From the NCBI GenBank assembly GCA_963675925.2, contig CAXXIB010000007.1, positions 1-64,000 on the forward strand: a DNA stretch of 64,000 nt, in the 5' to 3' direction. Numbering within the stretch: position 1 is the stretch's first letter; every line of letters starts with the position of its first letter. Shown in pieces: positions 18,265 to 27,664 of this stretch. Source of the stretch: CAXXOK01 sp963675925. Lineage in GTDB: Bacteria; Bacillota; Clostridia; Christensenellales; Aristaeellaceae. The notes beneath the pieces are model-generated. The model had not been told where the DNA came from and did no database searches. It was given only the letters and a program-made list of their open reading frames with translations. A program made the position numbers and the translations under genes.

Positions 18265-19799
18265 TGGATATCCGGGCCGCGGAAATTTCCGCAATTCTGA
18301 AAGAGCAGATCAAAAATTTCGGCGACGAGGCAGAAGTCTCGGAAGTCGGCCAGGTGCTTTCTGTTGGTGACGGCATTGCCCGTGTTTATGGTCTCGATAA
18401 TGTTCAGGCCGGCGAGATGGTCGAGTTTGCCAGCGGCGTTCGCGGCATGGCGCTGAACCTCGAAAGCGACAATGTCGGCGTCGTTATCTTTGGCTCCGAC
18501 CGTGAAATTCGCGAAGGCGACGTCGTCAAGCGTACCGGCGCCATCGTTGACGTTCCTGTCGGTCCGGGTCTGCTTGGCCGCGTTGTGGATGCGCTTGGCA
18601 ATCCGATCGATGGCAAGGGTCCGATCAACTCCGATACCCGCTCCGTGGTTGACGTTAAGGCGCCTGGCATCATCCCGCGCAAGTCGGTCCATGAGCCGAT
18701 GTCGACGGGCCTGAAGGCGATTGATGCCCTGATCCCGGTTGGCCGCGGCCAGCGCGAACTCGTCATCGGCGACCGCCAGACCGGCAAGACCGCTATTATT
18801 CTCGATACCTTCCTTAATCAGAAGCCGATCCACGACAACGGCCCCGACGCTGACAAGCTTTACTGCGTCTACGTTGCTGTTGGTCAGAAGCGTTCGACCG
18901 TTGCCCAGTTCGTGAAGGTTCTGGAAGAGCGCGGCGCGATGCAGTATTCGGTCGTGATCGCGGCAACCGCTTCCGATCCGGCTCCGATGCAGTATCTGGC
19001 GCCGTTTGCCGGTTGCGCGATCGGCGAATACTTCCGCGACAACGGCATGCATGCCCTGATCGCTTACGATGACCTGTCCAAGCAGGCCGTTGCCTATCGT
19101 CAGATGTCGCTGCTGCTGCGCCGCCCGCCGGGCCGCGAAGCCTATCCGGGCGACGTTTTCTACCTGCATTCCCGCCTGCTCGAGCGCGCTGCCAAGCTTT
19201 CCGACGAACGTGGTTCCGGTTCGCTGACGGCTCTGCCGGTGATCGAAACCCAGGGTAATGACGTTTCCGCCTTTATTCCGACCAATGTGATTTCGATCAC
19301 CGATGGTCAGATCTTCCTGGAAACCGACCTGTTCTACCAGGGCGTTCGTCCGGCTGTTAACGTCGGTCTGTCGGTTTCGCGCGTCGGTTCTTCGGCCCAG
19401 ATCAAGGCGATGAAACAGGTTGCCGGTTCGATCAAGGGCGAGCTTGCCCAGTATCGTGAAATGGCAGCCTTCGCCCAGTTCGGCTCCGACCTTGATGCAG
19501 CCACCCAGCGCCTGCTCAATCGCGGTGCCCGTCTGACTGAACTTCTGAAGCAGCCGCAGTTCTCGCCGCTGAAGACGGAAGAACAGGTTGCTGTGATCTT
19601 TGCCGGTGTGAACGGCTATCTCGACAAGCTGCCGGTTGGCGATGTACGCGCGTTCGAGACGGGTCTTTTGTCGCACATGCGCGGCGAAGCCAAGGACGTT
19701 CTGGAAGGTATTCGCACCGAAAAGGCGCTGAGTGACGACCTGAAGCAGAAGTTGAAGGCGGCAATCGAAGCGTTCTCAAAGAATTTTTCGGCCAAGTAA
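18264..19799 (+). CDS. atpA: F1F0 ATP synthase subunit alpha
   Basis: The 511-residue protein is the non-catalytic nucleotide-binding subunit of the F1 head. It shows the N-terminal beta-barrel region (residues 1-95), a Walker A GDRQTGKTAII near residues 169-180, the arginine-finger region SVSRVGSSAQ near residue 370 and a helical C-terminus. The start overlaps the atpH stop, suggesting translational coupling. The frame is intact and the length usual. Confidence 0.98.
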   Translation: MDIRAAEISAILKEQIKNFGDEAEVSEVGQVLSVGDGIARVYGLDNVQAGEMVEFASGVRGMALNLESDNVGVVIFGSDREIREGDVVKRTGAIVDVPVGPGLLGRVVDALGNPIDGKGPINSDTRSVVDVKAPGIIPRKSVHEPMSTGLKAIDALIPVGRGQRELVIGDRQTGKTAIILDTFLNQKPIHDNGPDADKLYCVYVAVGQKRSTVAQFVKVLEERGAMQYSVVIAATASDPAPMQYLAPFAGCAIGEYFRDNGMHALIAYDDLSKQAVAYRQMSLLLRRPPGREAYPGDVFYLHSRLLERAAKLSDERGSGSLTALPVIETQGNDVSAFIPTNVISITDGQIFLETDLFYQGVRPAVNVGLSVSRVGSSAQIKAMKQVAGSIKGELAQYREMAAFAQFGSDLDAATQRLLNRGARLTELLKQPQFSPLKTEEQVAVIFAGVNGYLDKLPVGDVRAFETGLLSHMRGEAKDVLEGIRTEKALSDDLKQKLKAAIEAFSKNFSAK

Positions 19800-19822
19800 C
19801 ACCAGACGGGGATTGAATACCC

Positions 19823-20708
19823 ATGGCTTCATTGAAGGATCTGAAGCTTCGTATCGCCTCGGTAAAGGCGACGCAGAAGATCACCAAGGCGATGCAGATG
19901 GTCGCTGCGGCGAAGCTGCGTCGTGCGCAGGAGGCCGCTGAAAACGCGCGGCCTTACTCCGAGCGAATGGCGACCGTAATGTCTGATCTGACGGCGGCTG
20001 TCGGCGAGGGCGAGGAAGTGCCTGCGCTGATGAAGGGCACCGGCAAGGAAGATGTCCACCTGATGGTGGTCTGCACGGCTGATCGCGGCCTTTGCGGCGG
20101 CTTCAATGCGCAGATCGCACGTCATGCGCGCCTTCATGCCCGCAAGCTGCTCGCCGAAGGCAAGACGGTGAAGATTTTTACCGTCGGTCGCAAGGGGTTT
20201 GACGCACTGCGTCGTGAGTTCGCCGAACTGATCGTCGAGCGTACGGATATGCGCGAAGTTCGCAGTATCGGCTTTGAAAACGCCGAGGCTGTCGGTAATC
20301 GGGTCATCGAGATGTTCGGGGCCGGTGAATTCGACGTCTGCACGCTGTTCTATTCGGAGTTCCAGTCGGTGATCTCGCAGGTGCCCACAGCACTTCAACT
20401 GATCCCCGCTGCAGCGGCTGTCGATGCCGAGGCGGAAGAACGTGAAGGTTCGGCGCTTTATGATTACGAGCCAAGCGCCGAGGCGATCCTGGACGACATC
20501 GTGCCGCTCAATATCCGGGTTCAGATTTTCCGGGCGCTGCTCGAAAATGTCGCCGGCGAGATGGGCGCGAAGATGACCGCGATGGACAATGCCACGCGCA
20601 ATGCCGGCGAGATGATCGACAAACTGACGCTGTCTTATAACCGTCAGCGCCAGGAAAAGATCACCACCGAACTGATTGAAATTATCGCGGGGCGCCGAAG
20701 CGCTCTAA
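19823..20708 (+). CDS. atpG: F1F0 ATP synthase subunit gamma (frameshift near the end as sequenced)
   Basis: The gamma subunit is the rotor shaft of F1. The N-terminus (MASLKDLKLRIASVKATQKITKAM) and central fold are typical. Near the C-terminus the frame reads IIAGRRSALKLEKR instead of the family ending IIAGAEAL. Removing one G from the GGGG at 20689-20692 restores AGAEAL and a TAA at 20706-20708, for 294-295 residues. Uncorrected, the frame runs on to 20818 and overlaps atpD, giving a false 331-residue product. The run-on tail is therefore an artefact, and atpD starts 22 bases after the true stop. Confidence 0.93.
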
Positions 20709-20730
20709 AGCTTGAGAAGAGGGTTTTAAC

Positions 20731-22167
20731 ATGGCTGAGGCCTCTATCGGTAGGGTCACGCAGATTATCGGCGCCGTCGTTGACGTCGCTTTTGATGGTG
20801 AACTGCCTCCCATCATGAATGCGCTTGAAACCGACAACCACGGCAACCGGCTTGTTCTCGAGGTCGCGCAGCACCTCGGCGAGAACGAAGTCCGCACGAT
20901 CGCCATGGATGCGACCGAAGGTCTCGTTCGCGGTCAGGAAGTCAAGAACACGGGCGCGCCGATCGAGGTGCCGGTTGGCATTGAAACGCTTGGCCGCATC
21001 ATGAACGTTATCGGCGAGCCGGTAGATGAAGTTGGTCCGATCAAGACCAAGGAAAAGCGCGCCATTCACCAGGAAGCCCCGCCCTATGTCGATCAGTCGA
21101 CCGAAGCGGAAATCCTGGTTACCGGCATCAAGGTTGTCGACCTGCTGGCACCTTATGCCAAGGGCGGCAAGATTGGCCTGTTCGGCGGCGCCGGCGTTGG
21201 CAAGACGGTTCTGATTCAGGAACTGATCAACAACATCGCGAAGGCGCACGGCGGTTATTCGGTGTTCGCGGGTGTTGGCGAGCGTACGCGTGAAGGCAAT
21301 GACCTTTACCACGAAATGATCGAATCCAACGTGAACGTCGATCCGGCGAAAAACAATGGTTCGGCCGAAGGCTCGAAGTGTGCGCTGGTTTACGGCCAGA
21401 TGAACGAGCCGCCCGGCGCGCGTGCCCGCGTTGCCCTTTCCGGCCTGACGATTGCCGAAAACTTCCGCGATGAAGGCCAGGACGTTCTGTTCTTCGTGGA
21501 CAATATCTTCCGCTTCACCCAGGCTGGTTCGGAAATTTCGGCTCTGCTCGGTCGTATTCCCTCGGCCGTTGGTTATCAGCCGACACTGTCGACCGACATG
21601 GGTGCCCTGCAGGAACGCATCACCACCACGACCAAGGGTTCGATTACCTCGGTTCAGGCGATTTACGTTCCCGCCGACGACCTGACCGACCCGGCGCCGG
21701 CCACCTCGTTCGCCCACCTGGACGCAACGACCACGCTGTCGCGTTCGATTGCGGAAAAGGGTATCTACCCGGCCGTTGACCCGCTCGACTCGACCTCGCG
21801 GATGCTCGACCCGATCATCGTTGGCGAAGAGCATTATCAGGTTGCCCGTGCGGTTCAGTCGACGCTTCAGCGCTACAAATCGCTGCAGGACATCATCGCC
21901 ATTCTCGGCATGGACGAGCTTTCCGAAGAGGACAAGCTCACGGTTGCCCGCGCCCGCAAGATCGAGCGCTTCCTGTCGCAGCCGTTCCACGTGGCTGAAG
22001 TGTTCACCGGCGCGCCCGGCATCCTGGTCTCGCTCGAAGACACGATCCGCTCGTTCAAGGGTCTTGTTGACGGTGAATACGACCACCTGCCGGAAGCGGC
22101 CTTCTACATGGTCGGCACCATCGACGATGCCGTCGAGAAGGCCAAGAAGCTGGCTGAAGCTGCCTGA
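20731..22167 (+). CDS. atpD: F1F0 ATP synthase subunit beta
   Basis: The 478-residue catalytic subunit of F1 carries the P-loop GGAGVGKTVLIQELI near residue 150, the GERTREGNDLY motif with its catalytic Glu, and the DELSEEDKL region near the C-terminus that contacts gamma. It has a short N-terminus without the Ala/Lys-rich extension that some rhizobial copies have. AAGAGGG lies before the ATG. It is followed after 69 bases by atpC. Confidence 0.98.
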   Translation: MAEASIGRVTQIIGAVVDVAFDGELPPIMNALETDNHGNRLVLEVAQHLGENEVRTIAMDATEGLVRGQEVKNTGAPIEVPVGIETLGRIMNVIGEPVDEVGPIKTKEKRAIHQEAPPYVDQSTEAEILVTGIKVVDLLAPYAKGGKIGLFGGAGVGKTVLIQELINNIAKAHGGYSVFAGVGERTREGNDLYHEMIESNVNVDPAKNNGSAEGSKCALVYGQMNEPPGARARVALSGLTIAENFRDEGQDVLFFVDNIFRFTQAGSEISALLGRIPSAVGYQPTLSTDMGALQERITTTTKGSITSVQAIYVPADDLTDPAPATSFAHLDATTTLSRSIAEKGIYPAVDPLDSTSRMLDPIIVGEEHYQVARAVQSTLQRYKSLQDIIAILGMDELSEEDKLTVARARKIERFLSQPFHVAEVFTGAPGILVSLEDTIRSFKGLVDGEYDHLPEAAFYMVGTIDDAVEKAKKLAEAA

Positions 22168-22236
22168 TCGTGAAACCGGGCGGCGTAGGCCGCCCTGTTC
22201 AATCGGTAATATATGTAGACGGGAAAGTTAAACCTC

Positions 22237-22641
22237 ATGGCTGACACGATGGTTTTCGAGCTGGTGACCCCCGAGAAGCTTCTGGCTTCGGCGGAGACGG
22301 ATGCAATCGTCATTCCGGCCTCGGAAGGCGAAATGACGGTGATGCCGAACCATGCGCCGACCATGACCACGATCCGTCCCGGTTTGGTCCGCTTCAGGAA
22401 CCACGATGGCAAGGAATTCCAGTTCCTGGTATTCAGCGGTTTTGCTGATATTCAGGGAACATCCTGCACGCTTCTTGCCGAAACGGCTGTTCCTGTCGGC
22501 GAAGCTTCTGATGCGATCGAGGACCGGATTGCGGCGTTGCGCAAGGAACTTGAGGATGCGAGCCATCACGAGCACAAGAGTGCGATCGAGCAGATGCTGC
22601 AGGAATTGACGCATCTCAACCGGACGGTGCTGCCGGCCTGA
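22237..22641 (+). CDS. atpC: F1F0 ATP synthase subunit epsilon
   Basis: The 134-residue epsilon subunit regulates F1 and couples to the c-ring. It has the N-terminal beta-sandwich with MVFELVTPEKLL and the conserved GEMTVMPNHAPTMT segment, then a helical C-terminal hairpin (about residues 88-130). It is the last gene of the F1 operon; a strong terminator follows 25 bases later. The F0 genes are not adjacent, as is usual in alphaproteobacteria. Confidence 0.95.
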   Translation: MADTMVFELVTPEKLLASAETDAIVIPASEGEMTVMPNHAPTMTTIRPGLVRFRNHDGKEFQFLVFSGFADIQGTSCTLLAETAVPVGEASDAIEDRIAALRKELEDASHHEHKSAIEQMLQELTHLNRTVLPA

Positions 22642-22665
22642 GCCCGACTGGGGCGCTATCATTCC

Positions 22666-22695
22666 AAAGCCGCGGTTTACACCGCGGCTTTTTCG
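22666..22695 (+). terminator. rho-independent terminator of the atp operon
   Basis: A perfect 11-bp stem AAAGCCGCGGT / ACCGCGGCTTT with a TTAC loop is followed by further T residues. It lies just after atpC. Confidence 0.9.
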
Positions 22696-22804
22696 TTTTC
22701 TGATGCATGATTGATCTGATGCGCGGGCAGGTCGTATTTTGGGTGGGCCTGAGGTCGATGCTCCGGTCAGGCACGCTGGTACAAGCAAACGCGGGATACG
22801 CGCC

Positions 22805-24358
22805 GTGAATCTGCCGAAATTCGAAAAGAAGTATCTGAGCGATGTTGTCATACTGAGTGTTCTTGGCGTGGCGATAATGGCCATTCTGGTATGGGTGGAT
22901 TCGTTCGAACGGCTTCATGAATTTTCGCGTTCACATGAGGGCTGGGAGGTGGACGAGTGGTTCACCGGGTTCATGGTCGCCAGCGTCGGGCTTGCCATTC
23001 TGCTGTGGCGGCGTTCCCGGTCACTGCGCAGGGAAGTCGGGCGGCGGCGCGAGGCCGAAAGACTGGCCCATGCTCTGGCGCGGCAGGACACGTTGACGGG
23101 CGTGGCGAACCGGCGTTCCTTCGAGGAGGAGTGCGATCGGCGGCTTGTCCGTGCGCGTCGCCATACTGATAGTTTCGCCCTGTTCTTCATCGACTTTGAT
23201 CGTTTCAAGCAGGTCAATGACAATCTGGGTCACGCCGCCGGCGACAGGCTGTTGCAGGAAGTCTCCGATCGCTTCAAGAGAACGCTTCGGGAGGAGGATT
23301 TTCTCGGGCGGATCGGCGGCGATGAGTTTGCGGTTCTGGTTCAGGGCGAGATGACAGTTCAACTTGTCGAGCAGCTTGCAAACCGCCTGCTTGCGGTTGC
23401 TGCCGAGCCCGTTACTCTGCTCGGCCGGGAAATCCGTCCGTCGGTCAGCATCGGCGTGGCGATCTATCCCCGCGACGGGCGCAACCGCGAGATGCTGCTG
23501 AAGAAGGCCGATGCAGCCATGTATCAGGCCAAGGATGATGGCAGGCGGCGCTTCGTGGTCTATAATCCTGCCACAAGCCGGGCATCGCGTGATCACCAGA
23601 TGCTTGAACTTGAGCTGAAGGAGGCAATCTCCTACGGCCAGATCGTGCCACATTACCAGCTCATGCGAGGCTGCGGCAATGGCGAATATGCCATGGTGGA
23701 GGTGCTGGCGCGCTGGCAGCATCCCAAGCTCGGTTTGTTGCGCGCCGGCGATTTTATTCCGCTGGCAGAGGCCGCGGGGCTGATCCCGGAACTGTTCGAT
23801 GCCATTCTCGATCAGGCCTGTCGGGATGCGCTCGGCTGGCCTGGCGATATCAGTATTGCCATCAATGTCACGCCCCATCAGCTTTGCGATGGCAATTTCG
23901 CGCAGAATGTCTTTGCGATCCTGTCGCGCCACGGATTTCCACCTGCGCGTCTGGAAATCGAGATGACCGAGGATGCGCTGGTGGTCGATATCGACGCCAC
24001 GCGTCGCTGCATCAATGCGTTGAAAGCAAAGGGTGTGCGCCTGGCGCTTGATGATTTCGGGACGGGCTACTCAAGCTTGCGTCAATTGCGCGAGTTTCCG
24101 TTCGACCGGGTCAAGATCGATCGCAGTTTTATCGCCGGGGTCGGCAGCGACCGGCAGAGCGAGGAGATCGTTATGTCTACGATCAATCTGTGCCGGGCGC
24201 TCGGGTTGAAGACTGTGGCCGAGGGAATCGAGGATCAGGCGCAAGCGGACTGGATCTGCGCCAATGGCGCCGACGCGGTACAGGGGTATTTCTACGCCCG
24301 CCCGGTTTCGTCGGCCGAACTTGGAGAGCAGTTAAGGCGCTCTAATCCGCAATCGTGA
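22805..24358 (+). CDS. membrane-anchored GGDEF-EAL protein (cyclic-di-GMP enzyme)
   Basis: With the GTG at 22805 the protein has 517 residues; a TTG at 22739 is an in-frame alternative. Two membrane helices (about residues 13-30 and 52-68) flank a short extracytoplasmic loop. A GGDEF domain follows with an intact RIGGDEF motif at residues 170-175, then an EAL domain whose signature is EVLAR (residues 299-303), plus DDFGTGYSSL. Both cyclase and phosphodiesterase motifs look usable, so the net activity cannot be assigned. No sensory domain beyond the membrane loop is seen. The last 17 bases overlap the convergent WD40 gene. Confidence 0.88.
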   Translation: MNLPKFEKKYLSDVVILSVLGVAIMAILVWVDSFERLHEFSRSHEGWEVDEWFTGFMVASVGLAILLWRRSRSLRREVGRRREAERLAHALARQDTLTGVANRRSFEEECDRRLVRARRHTDSFALFFIDFDRFKQVNDNLGHAAGDRLLQEVSDRFKRTLREEDFLGRIGGDEFAVLVQGEMTVQLVEQLANRLLAVAAEPVTLLGREIRPSVSIGVAIYPRDGRNREMLLKKADAAMYQAKDDGRRRFVVYNPATSRASRDHQMLELELKEAISYGQIVPHYQLMRGCGNGEYAMVEVLARWQHPKLGLLRAGDFIPLAEAAGLIPELFDAILDQACRDALGWPGDISIAINVTPHQLCDGNFAQNVFAILSRHGFPPARLEIEMTEDALVVDIDATRRCINALKAKGVRLALDDFGTGYSSLRQLREFPFDRVKIDRSFIAGVGSDRQSEEIVMSTINLCRALGLKTVAEGIEDQAQADWICANGADAVQGYFYARPVSSAELGEQLRRSNPQS

Positions 24359-25328
24359 TAATGCCGCAATCTCCGGCTTCCGATGCGAAGGCGAGCCGCC
24401 GCCCGTCCTCATCCCAGGAAAGCGCGGTGATGGCGCCCTTGCCTGGCCTGCGCAGCAGCGCTTCCTTGCCATCGGACATCCTGACCGCCAGCACCATGCC
24501 GTCAATGAAGGCGATCGCCAGCATTTCCTCATGCGGGTGAAAGGCGACTTGGCTTACGAGGATATCGGAGCGCGTGCCCAGCTCAAGCGGCGCCTTTCCC
24601 ATCGGCCCGTCCTTGCCCGAAAACGGCCAGACGATTGCTGCGGGCGCGCCGGAGGTTGCAAGCCATTTGCCGCGCGGGCCCCATGACCAGGATTTCACCT
24701 TGGCCGGGTAACCGCTCATGCGCATGTCGCGAAAGCCGTCCTTGGGCTTGCCGTCGAGCTTCCAGCCGTGCAAGGCGTTTTCCTGCATGGTGGTCACCAG
24801 AAAACGCCCATCAGGCGAGAAGGTCACCCCGAGATGGGCGCCCTTCCAGGGCAGCCAGGTGGCAGAAGCTGCGCCGCCGACCCAGTGAAGGTTGACGCCA
24901 TCATAGCGGGCAATCGCAATTCTCAGCCCCTTGGGAGCGAAGGCAAGCCCTTCGACGCTGCGATCCTCCTTCAGAGTGTGCGTCTTGTCCGCGGCGATTA
25001 CCCGCGTCTCGCGGCCGACAGCATAGGCAACAGCGCCCTGCGGCCCGCCGGCCACGACTGAAATCCACTTGCGCGGTTCGTTTGCCAGTTCGGTAATGGC
25101 GCCGCCGGCTGCAACCCGCAGCACGCGCCCGTCTTCGCCGCCGGTGATCAGCGAGGGGCTGAACGGGTCGCGGATACAGGTGAGCATGCCGTCATGGGCC
25201 TCGCTCACCTTCTCGCCGTCATCAAGACGATGAATTGTGCCGGAGGCCGCCGCGAAATGCGGTACGCCGCCTAAAAAGGCGGCGGCAATGACATGATCGC
25301 TGATGTCAAAAGGCGCGACGCTCGGCAT
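24342..25328 (-). CDS. WD40-repeat protein, partner of CobW-type GTPase
   Basis: The 328-residue protein begins MPSVAPFDISDHV and contains repeated blade-like segments (for example GVTFSPDGRFLVTT, VAFHPHEEMLAIAF, ALSWDEDGRRLAFAS), the pattern of a WD40 beta-propeller, probably seven blades. No enzyme motif is present. Its start overlaps the stop of the upstream cobW-like gene as TAATG, so the two are translationally coupled. WD40 genes next to zinc-chaperone GTPases recur in Rhizobiales, so a role with that GTPase is inferred. The molecular function is unknown. Confidence 0.8.
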   Translation of the reverse strand: MPSVAPFDISDHVIAAAFLGGVPHFAAASGTIHRLDDGEKVSEAHDGMLTCIRDPFSPSLITGGEDGRVLRVAAGGAITELANEPRKWISVVAGGPQGAVAYAVGRETRVIAADKTHTLKEDRSVEGLAFAPKGLRIAIARYDGVNLHWVGGAASATWLPWKGAHLGVTFSPDGRFLVTTMQENALHGWKLDGKPKDGFRDMRMSGYPAKVKSWSWGPRGKWLATSGAPAAIVWPFSGKDGPMGKAPLELGTRSDILVSQVAFHPHEEMLAIAFIDGMVLAVRMSDGKEALLRRPGKGAITALSWDEDGRRLAFASEAGDCGIITIAD

Positions 25329-26389
25329 TATGCACTCACCTCGCAGGCACGGAAGCTTCTTTCGAGCTTTTCGCGGTCGAGGTCGCGACCGATGAAGACC
25401 AGGCGGCTCTCGTGTGCTTCGCCCTCCTTCCACGGACGCTGGTGGTCGCCCTCGATGATCATGTGCACGCCCTGAACCACATAGCGTTCTGCATCGCCCT
25501 TGAAGGCAAGGATGCCCTTGAGGCGGAGAATGTTCGGCCCCTGGTTCTGGGTCACAGACTGGATCCACGGGAAGAACCGGTTGGGATCAAGTTCGCCGCC
25601 GCGCAGCGACACCGACTGCACCGTCACGTCGTGGTGGTCGGAGAGGCCGTCATGGTGATGATCATGATCATGGTCGTGGTGATGATCATGGTGGTCGTGG
25701 TCACAGTCCGGGCCGCAGACATGGTCATGATCGTCGTGATCGAGGAAGTGGGGATCATCGGCCAGGACATGCTCCAGGTCGAAGGCATTCTGGCCGAGAA
25801 TGTGGGTCAGATCGATGCCGGAGCGTTCCGTGCGGTAGATTTTTGCCGCCGGGTTGATGGCGCGCACCAGGCTTTCGACCTGGGCAAGTTCCTCGGCGCT
25901 GACGAGGTCGGTCTTGTTCAGCAGCACGATATCGGCAAAGGCGATCTGGTCCTCGGCTTCGCGGCTGTCTTTCAGGCGCAGCGGCAGGTGCTTGGCGTCG
26001 ACCAGCGTGATGACGGCATCGAGCGCGGTCTTGGCGCGCACATCATCATCCATGAAGAAAGTTTGGGCCACGGGCACCGGATCGGCAAGTCCGGTGGTTT
26101 CTACGATGATGCCGTCAAAGCGCGGACGGCGCATCAGGCCCTCGACCACGCGGATCAGGTCGCCGCGCACCGTGCAGCACACGCAACCATTGTTCATCTC
26201 GTAGATTTCCTCGTCGGATTCGACGATCAGGTCATTGTCGATGCCGATCTCGCCGAATTCATTGACGATCACCGCATATTGCTTGCCGTGGTTTTCGGAA
26301 AGGATGCGGTTGAGCAGGGTGGTCTTGCCGGAGCCGAGATAGCCGGTGAGCACGGTCACGGGAATGGGCTTTGCGAGCGTTTCGGTCAT
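25328..26389 (-). CDS. CobW/ZNG-type GTPase, probable zinc metallochaperone
   Basis: The 353-residue G3E-family P-loop GTPase starts METLAKPIPVTVLTG (first Met MTE) with Walker A GYLGSGKTTLLNR, the metal-binding CVCC motif in NGCVCCTVRG near residue 67, and NKTD for guanine specificity. An unusually long His/Asp-rich stretch, with more than 20 His in about 45 residues, lies near residues 220-265. The CobW_C domain follows. The family inserts zinc or other metals into client enzymes, and the His-rich loop supports zinc or cobalt handling. The start is chosen 19 codons inside the longest frame. Confidence 0.9.
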   Translation of the reverse strand: MTETLAKPIPVTVLTGYLGSGKTTLLNRILSENHGKQYAVIVNEFGEIGIDNDLIVESDEEIYEMNNGCVCCTVRGDLIRVVEGLMRRPRFDGIIVETTGLADPVPVAQTFFMDDDVRAKTALDAVITLVDAKHLPLRLKDSREAEDQIAFADIVLLNKTDLVSAEELAQVESLVRAINPAAKIYRTERSGIDLTHILGQNAFDLEHVLADDPHFLDHDDHDHVCGPDCDHDHHDHHHDHDHDHHHDGLSDHHDVTVQSVSLRGGELDPNRFFPWIQSVTQNQGPNILRLKGILAFKGDAERYVVQGVHMIIEGDHQRPWKEGEAHESRLVFIGRDLDREKLERSFRACEVSA

Positions 26390-26574
26390 GGTCAATCCTT
26401 GAGCGGGAGTTTTCGCATATATAAGGAGCCCCGCAATGGGGAGCAAGGCATCGGCACTGGCGCAAATGATGTTGATAAGCCGGCATGGTTAAACCGTTTT
26501 GAGATGCATAGTTGAATTAGTGAAGATTTTTGTTTAAAAAATTTAAAAGAAGCGGCGCGCTGGGCGTCGGGATT

Positions 26575-27630
26575 ATGTCGGAGCGGTTCTTGGCGCAAAA
26601 AATCAAGCTCTCCACGATTGCGGAATCGCTGGGTATTTCCACCGCCACGGTCTCGCTGGCGCTCAGGGACAGCCCGCTGGTGGCGGCAGCCACGCGCGAC
26701 CGGATCAAGGAGCAGGCGCGGGCGCTCGGCTATATCTACAATCGCCGCGCCGCAAGTCTGCGAACATCGCGTTCGGGCATTATCGGCGTTGTCGTGCATG
26801 ACATCATGAACCCGTTCTATGGCGAGATCCTGAAGGCGATCGAGAGTGAACTTGACCGCAACCAGCACACCTTCATTCTTTCGAACCATTACGACTCGGT
26901 TGAAAAGCAGCGCAATTTCATCGAGACGCTTTTGCAGCTTGGCGGCGATGGCGTGATCATGTCGCCGGCGATCGGAACGCCTGCTGCAGATGTCCAGCTT
27001 GCCGAGGACAACGGCATGCCGGCGATCTTCGTCGCCCGCACGCTGGAAGAACTGGACCTGCCCACCTATCGCGGCGACGACAGTTATGGCATCGCGCTTG
27101 CGACCAACCATCTCATCGGCCTTGGCCATCGCTGCATCGCCATGATCGGGGGAACCGACCAGACCTCGACCGGGCGCGACCGCTATGCCGGCTATGTTAA
27201 TGCGCTGAAGAAGGCCGGCATCCCGGTCGATCCTGGGCTTCGCATTCCCGGGCCGCGCTCCAAACAGGGCGGGTTCGAGGCGGCGGTGCATTTTCTGTCT
27301 CTGCCGCAAAAGCCGACGGCGGCCGTGTGCTGGAACGATCTGGTTGCGATCGGCCTGATGAACGGGATATCCCGTGCCGGGCTGACGCCGGGCGTCGACA
27401 TCTCGGTTACCGGTTATGACGATCTTGAAGAGGCCTCGATCGCGACGCCGTCGCTGACCACGGTGTGGAATGGTCAGGCCGAGGTTGGCAGGCTCGCCGC
27501 CCGTGCGCTGCTGGATCGGCTGGCCGGATCAAGCGCCCCCAATGGCATGCATCTCATCAAGCCGGAAATGCGCATCCGCCAATCCACCGGCCCCCACCGC
27601 GAAACCGCCGAAAGCTCGCTCGCGGTCTGA
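26575..27630 (+). CDS. LacI family transcriptional regulator
   Basis: The 351-residue protein has an N-terminal LacI helix-turn-helix (KIKLSTIAESLGISTATVSLAL, shown in part) and a periplasmic-binding-protein-like sensor domain from about residue 60 (IIGVVVHDIMNPFYGEI ... VTGYDDLEEASIATPSLTTV). The ATG at 26575 gives the usual N-terminus; an upstream in-frame Met adds only 15 residues. It lies 34 bases before the hydroxyacid dehydrogenase gene, so the two are probably one operon, and the effector may be a sugar acid or related compound, which is inference. Confidence 0.9.
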   Translation: MSERFLAQKIKLSTIAESLGISTATVSLALRDSPLVAAATRDRIKEQARALGYIYNRRAASLRTSRSGIIGVVVHDIMNPFYGEILKAIESELDRNQHTFILSNHYDSVEKQRNFIETLLQLGGDGVIMSPAIGTPAADVQLAEDNGMPAIFVARTLEELDLPTYRGDDSYGIALATNHLIGLGHRCIAMIGGTDQTSTGRDRYAGYVNALKKAGIPVDPGLRIPGPRSKQGGFEAAVHFLSLPQKPTAAVCWNDLVAIGLMNGISRAGLTPGVDISVTGYDDLEEASIATPSLTTVWNGQAEVGRLAARALLDRLAGSSAPNGMHLIKPEMRIRQSTGPHRETAESSLAV

Positions 27631-27664
27631 TATCCTGTCTGAAAGCAATAATACCGGAGCGACC

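Noticed and set aside
20644..22086. 480-codon open frame opposite atpD
   Set aside because: Antisense shadow of a highly conserved gene, without a ribosome site or domain.
26390..26574. Zur-type operator upstream of the CobW-like gene
   Set aside because: No clear ATGTTAT-type dyad is present; only a partial ATGTTGATAA was found.
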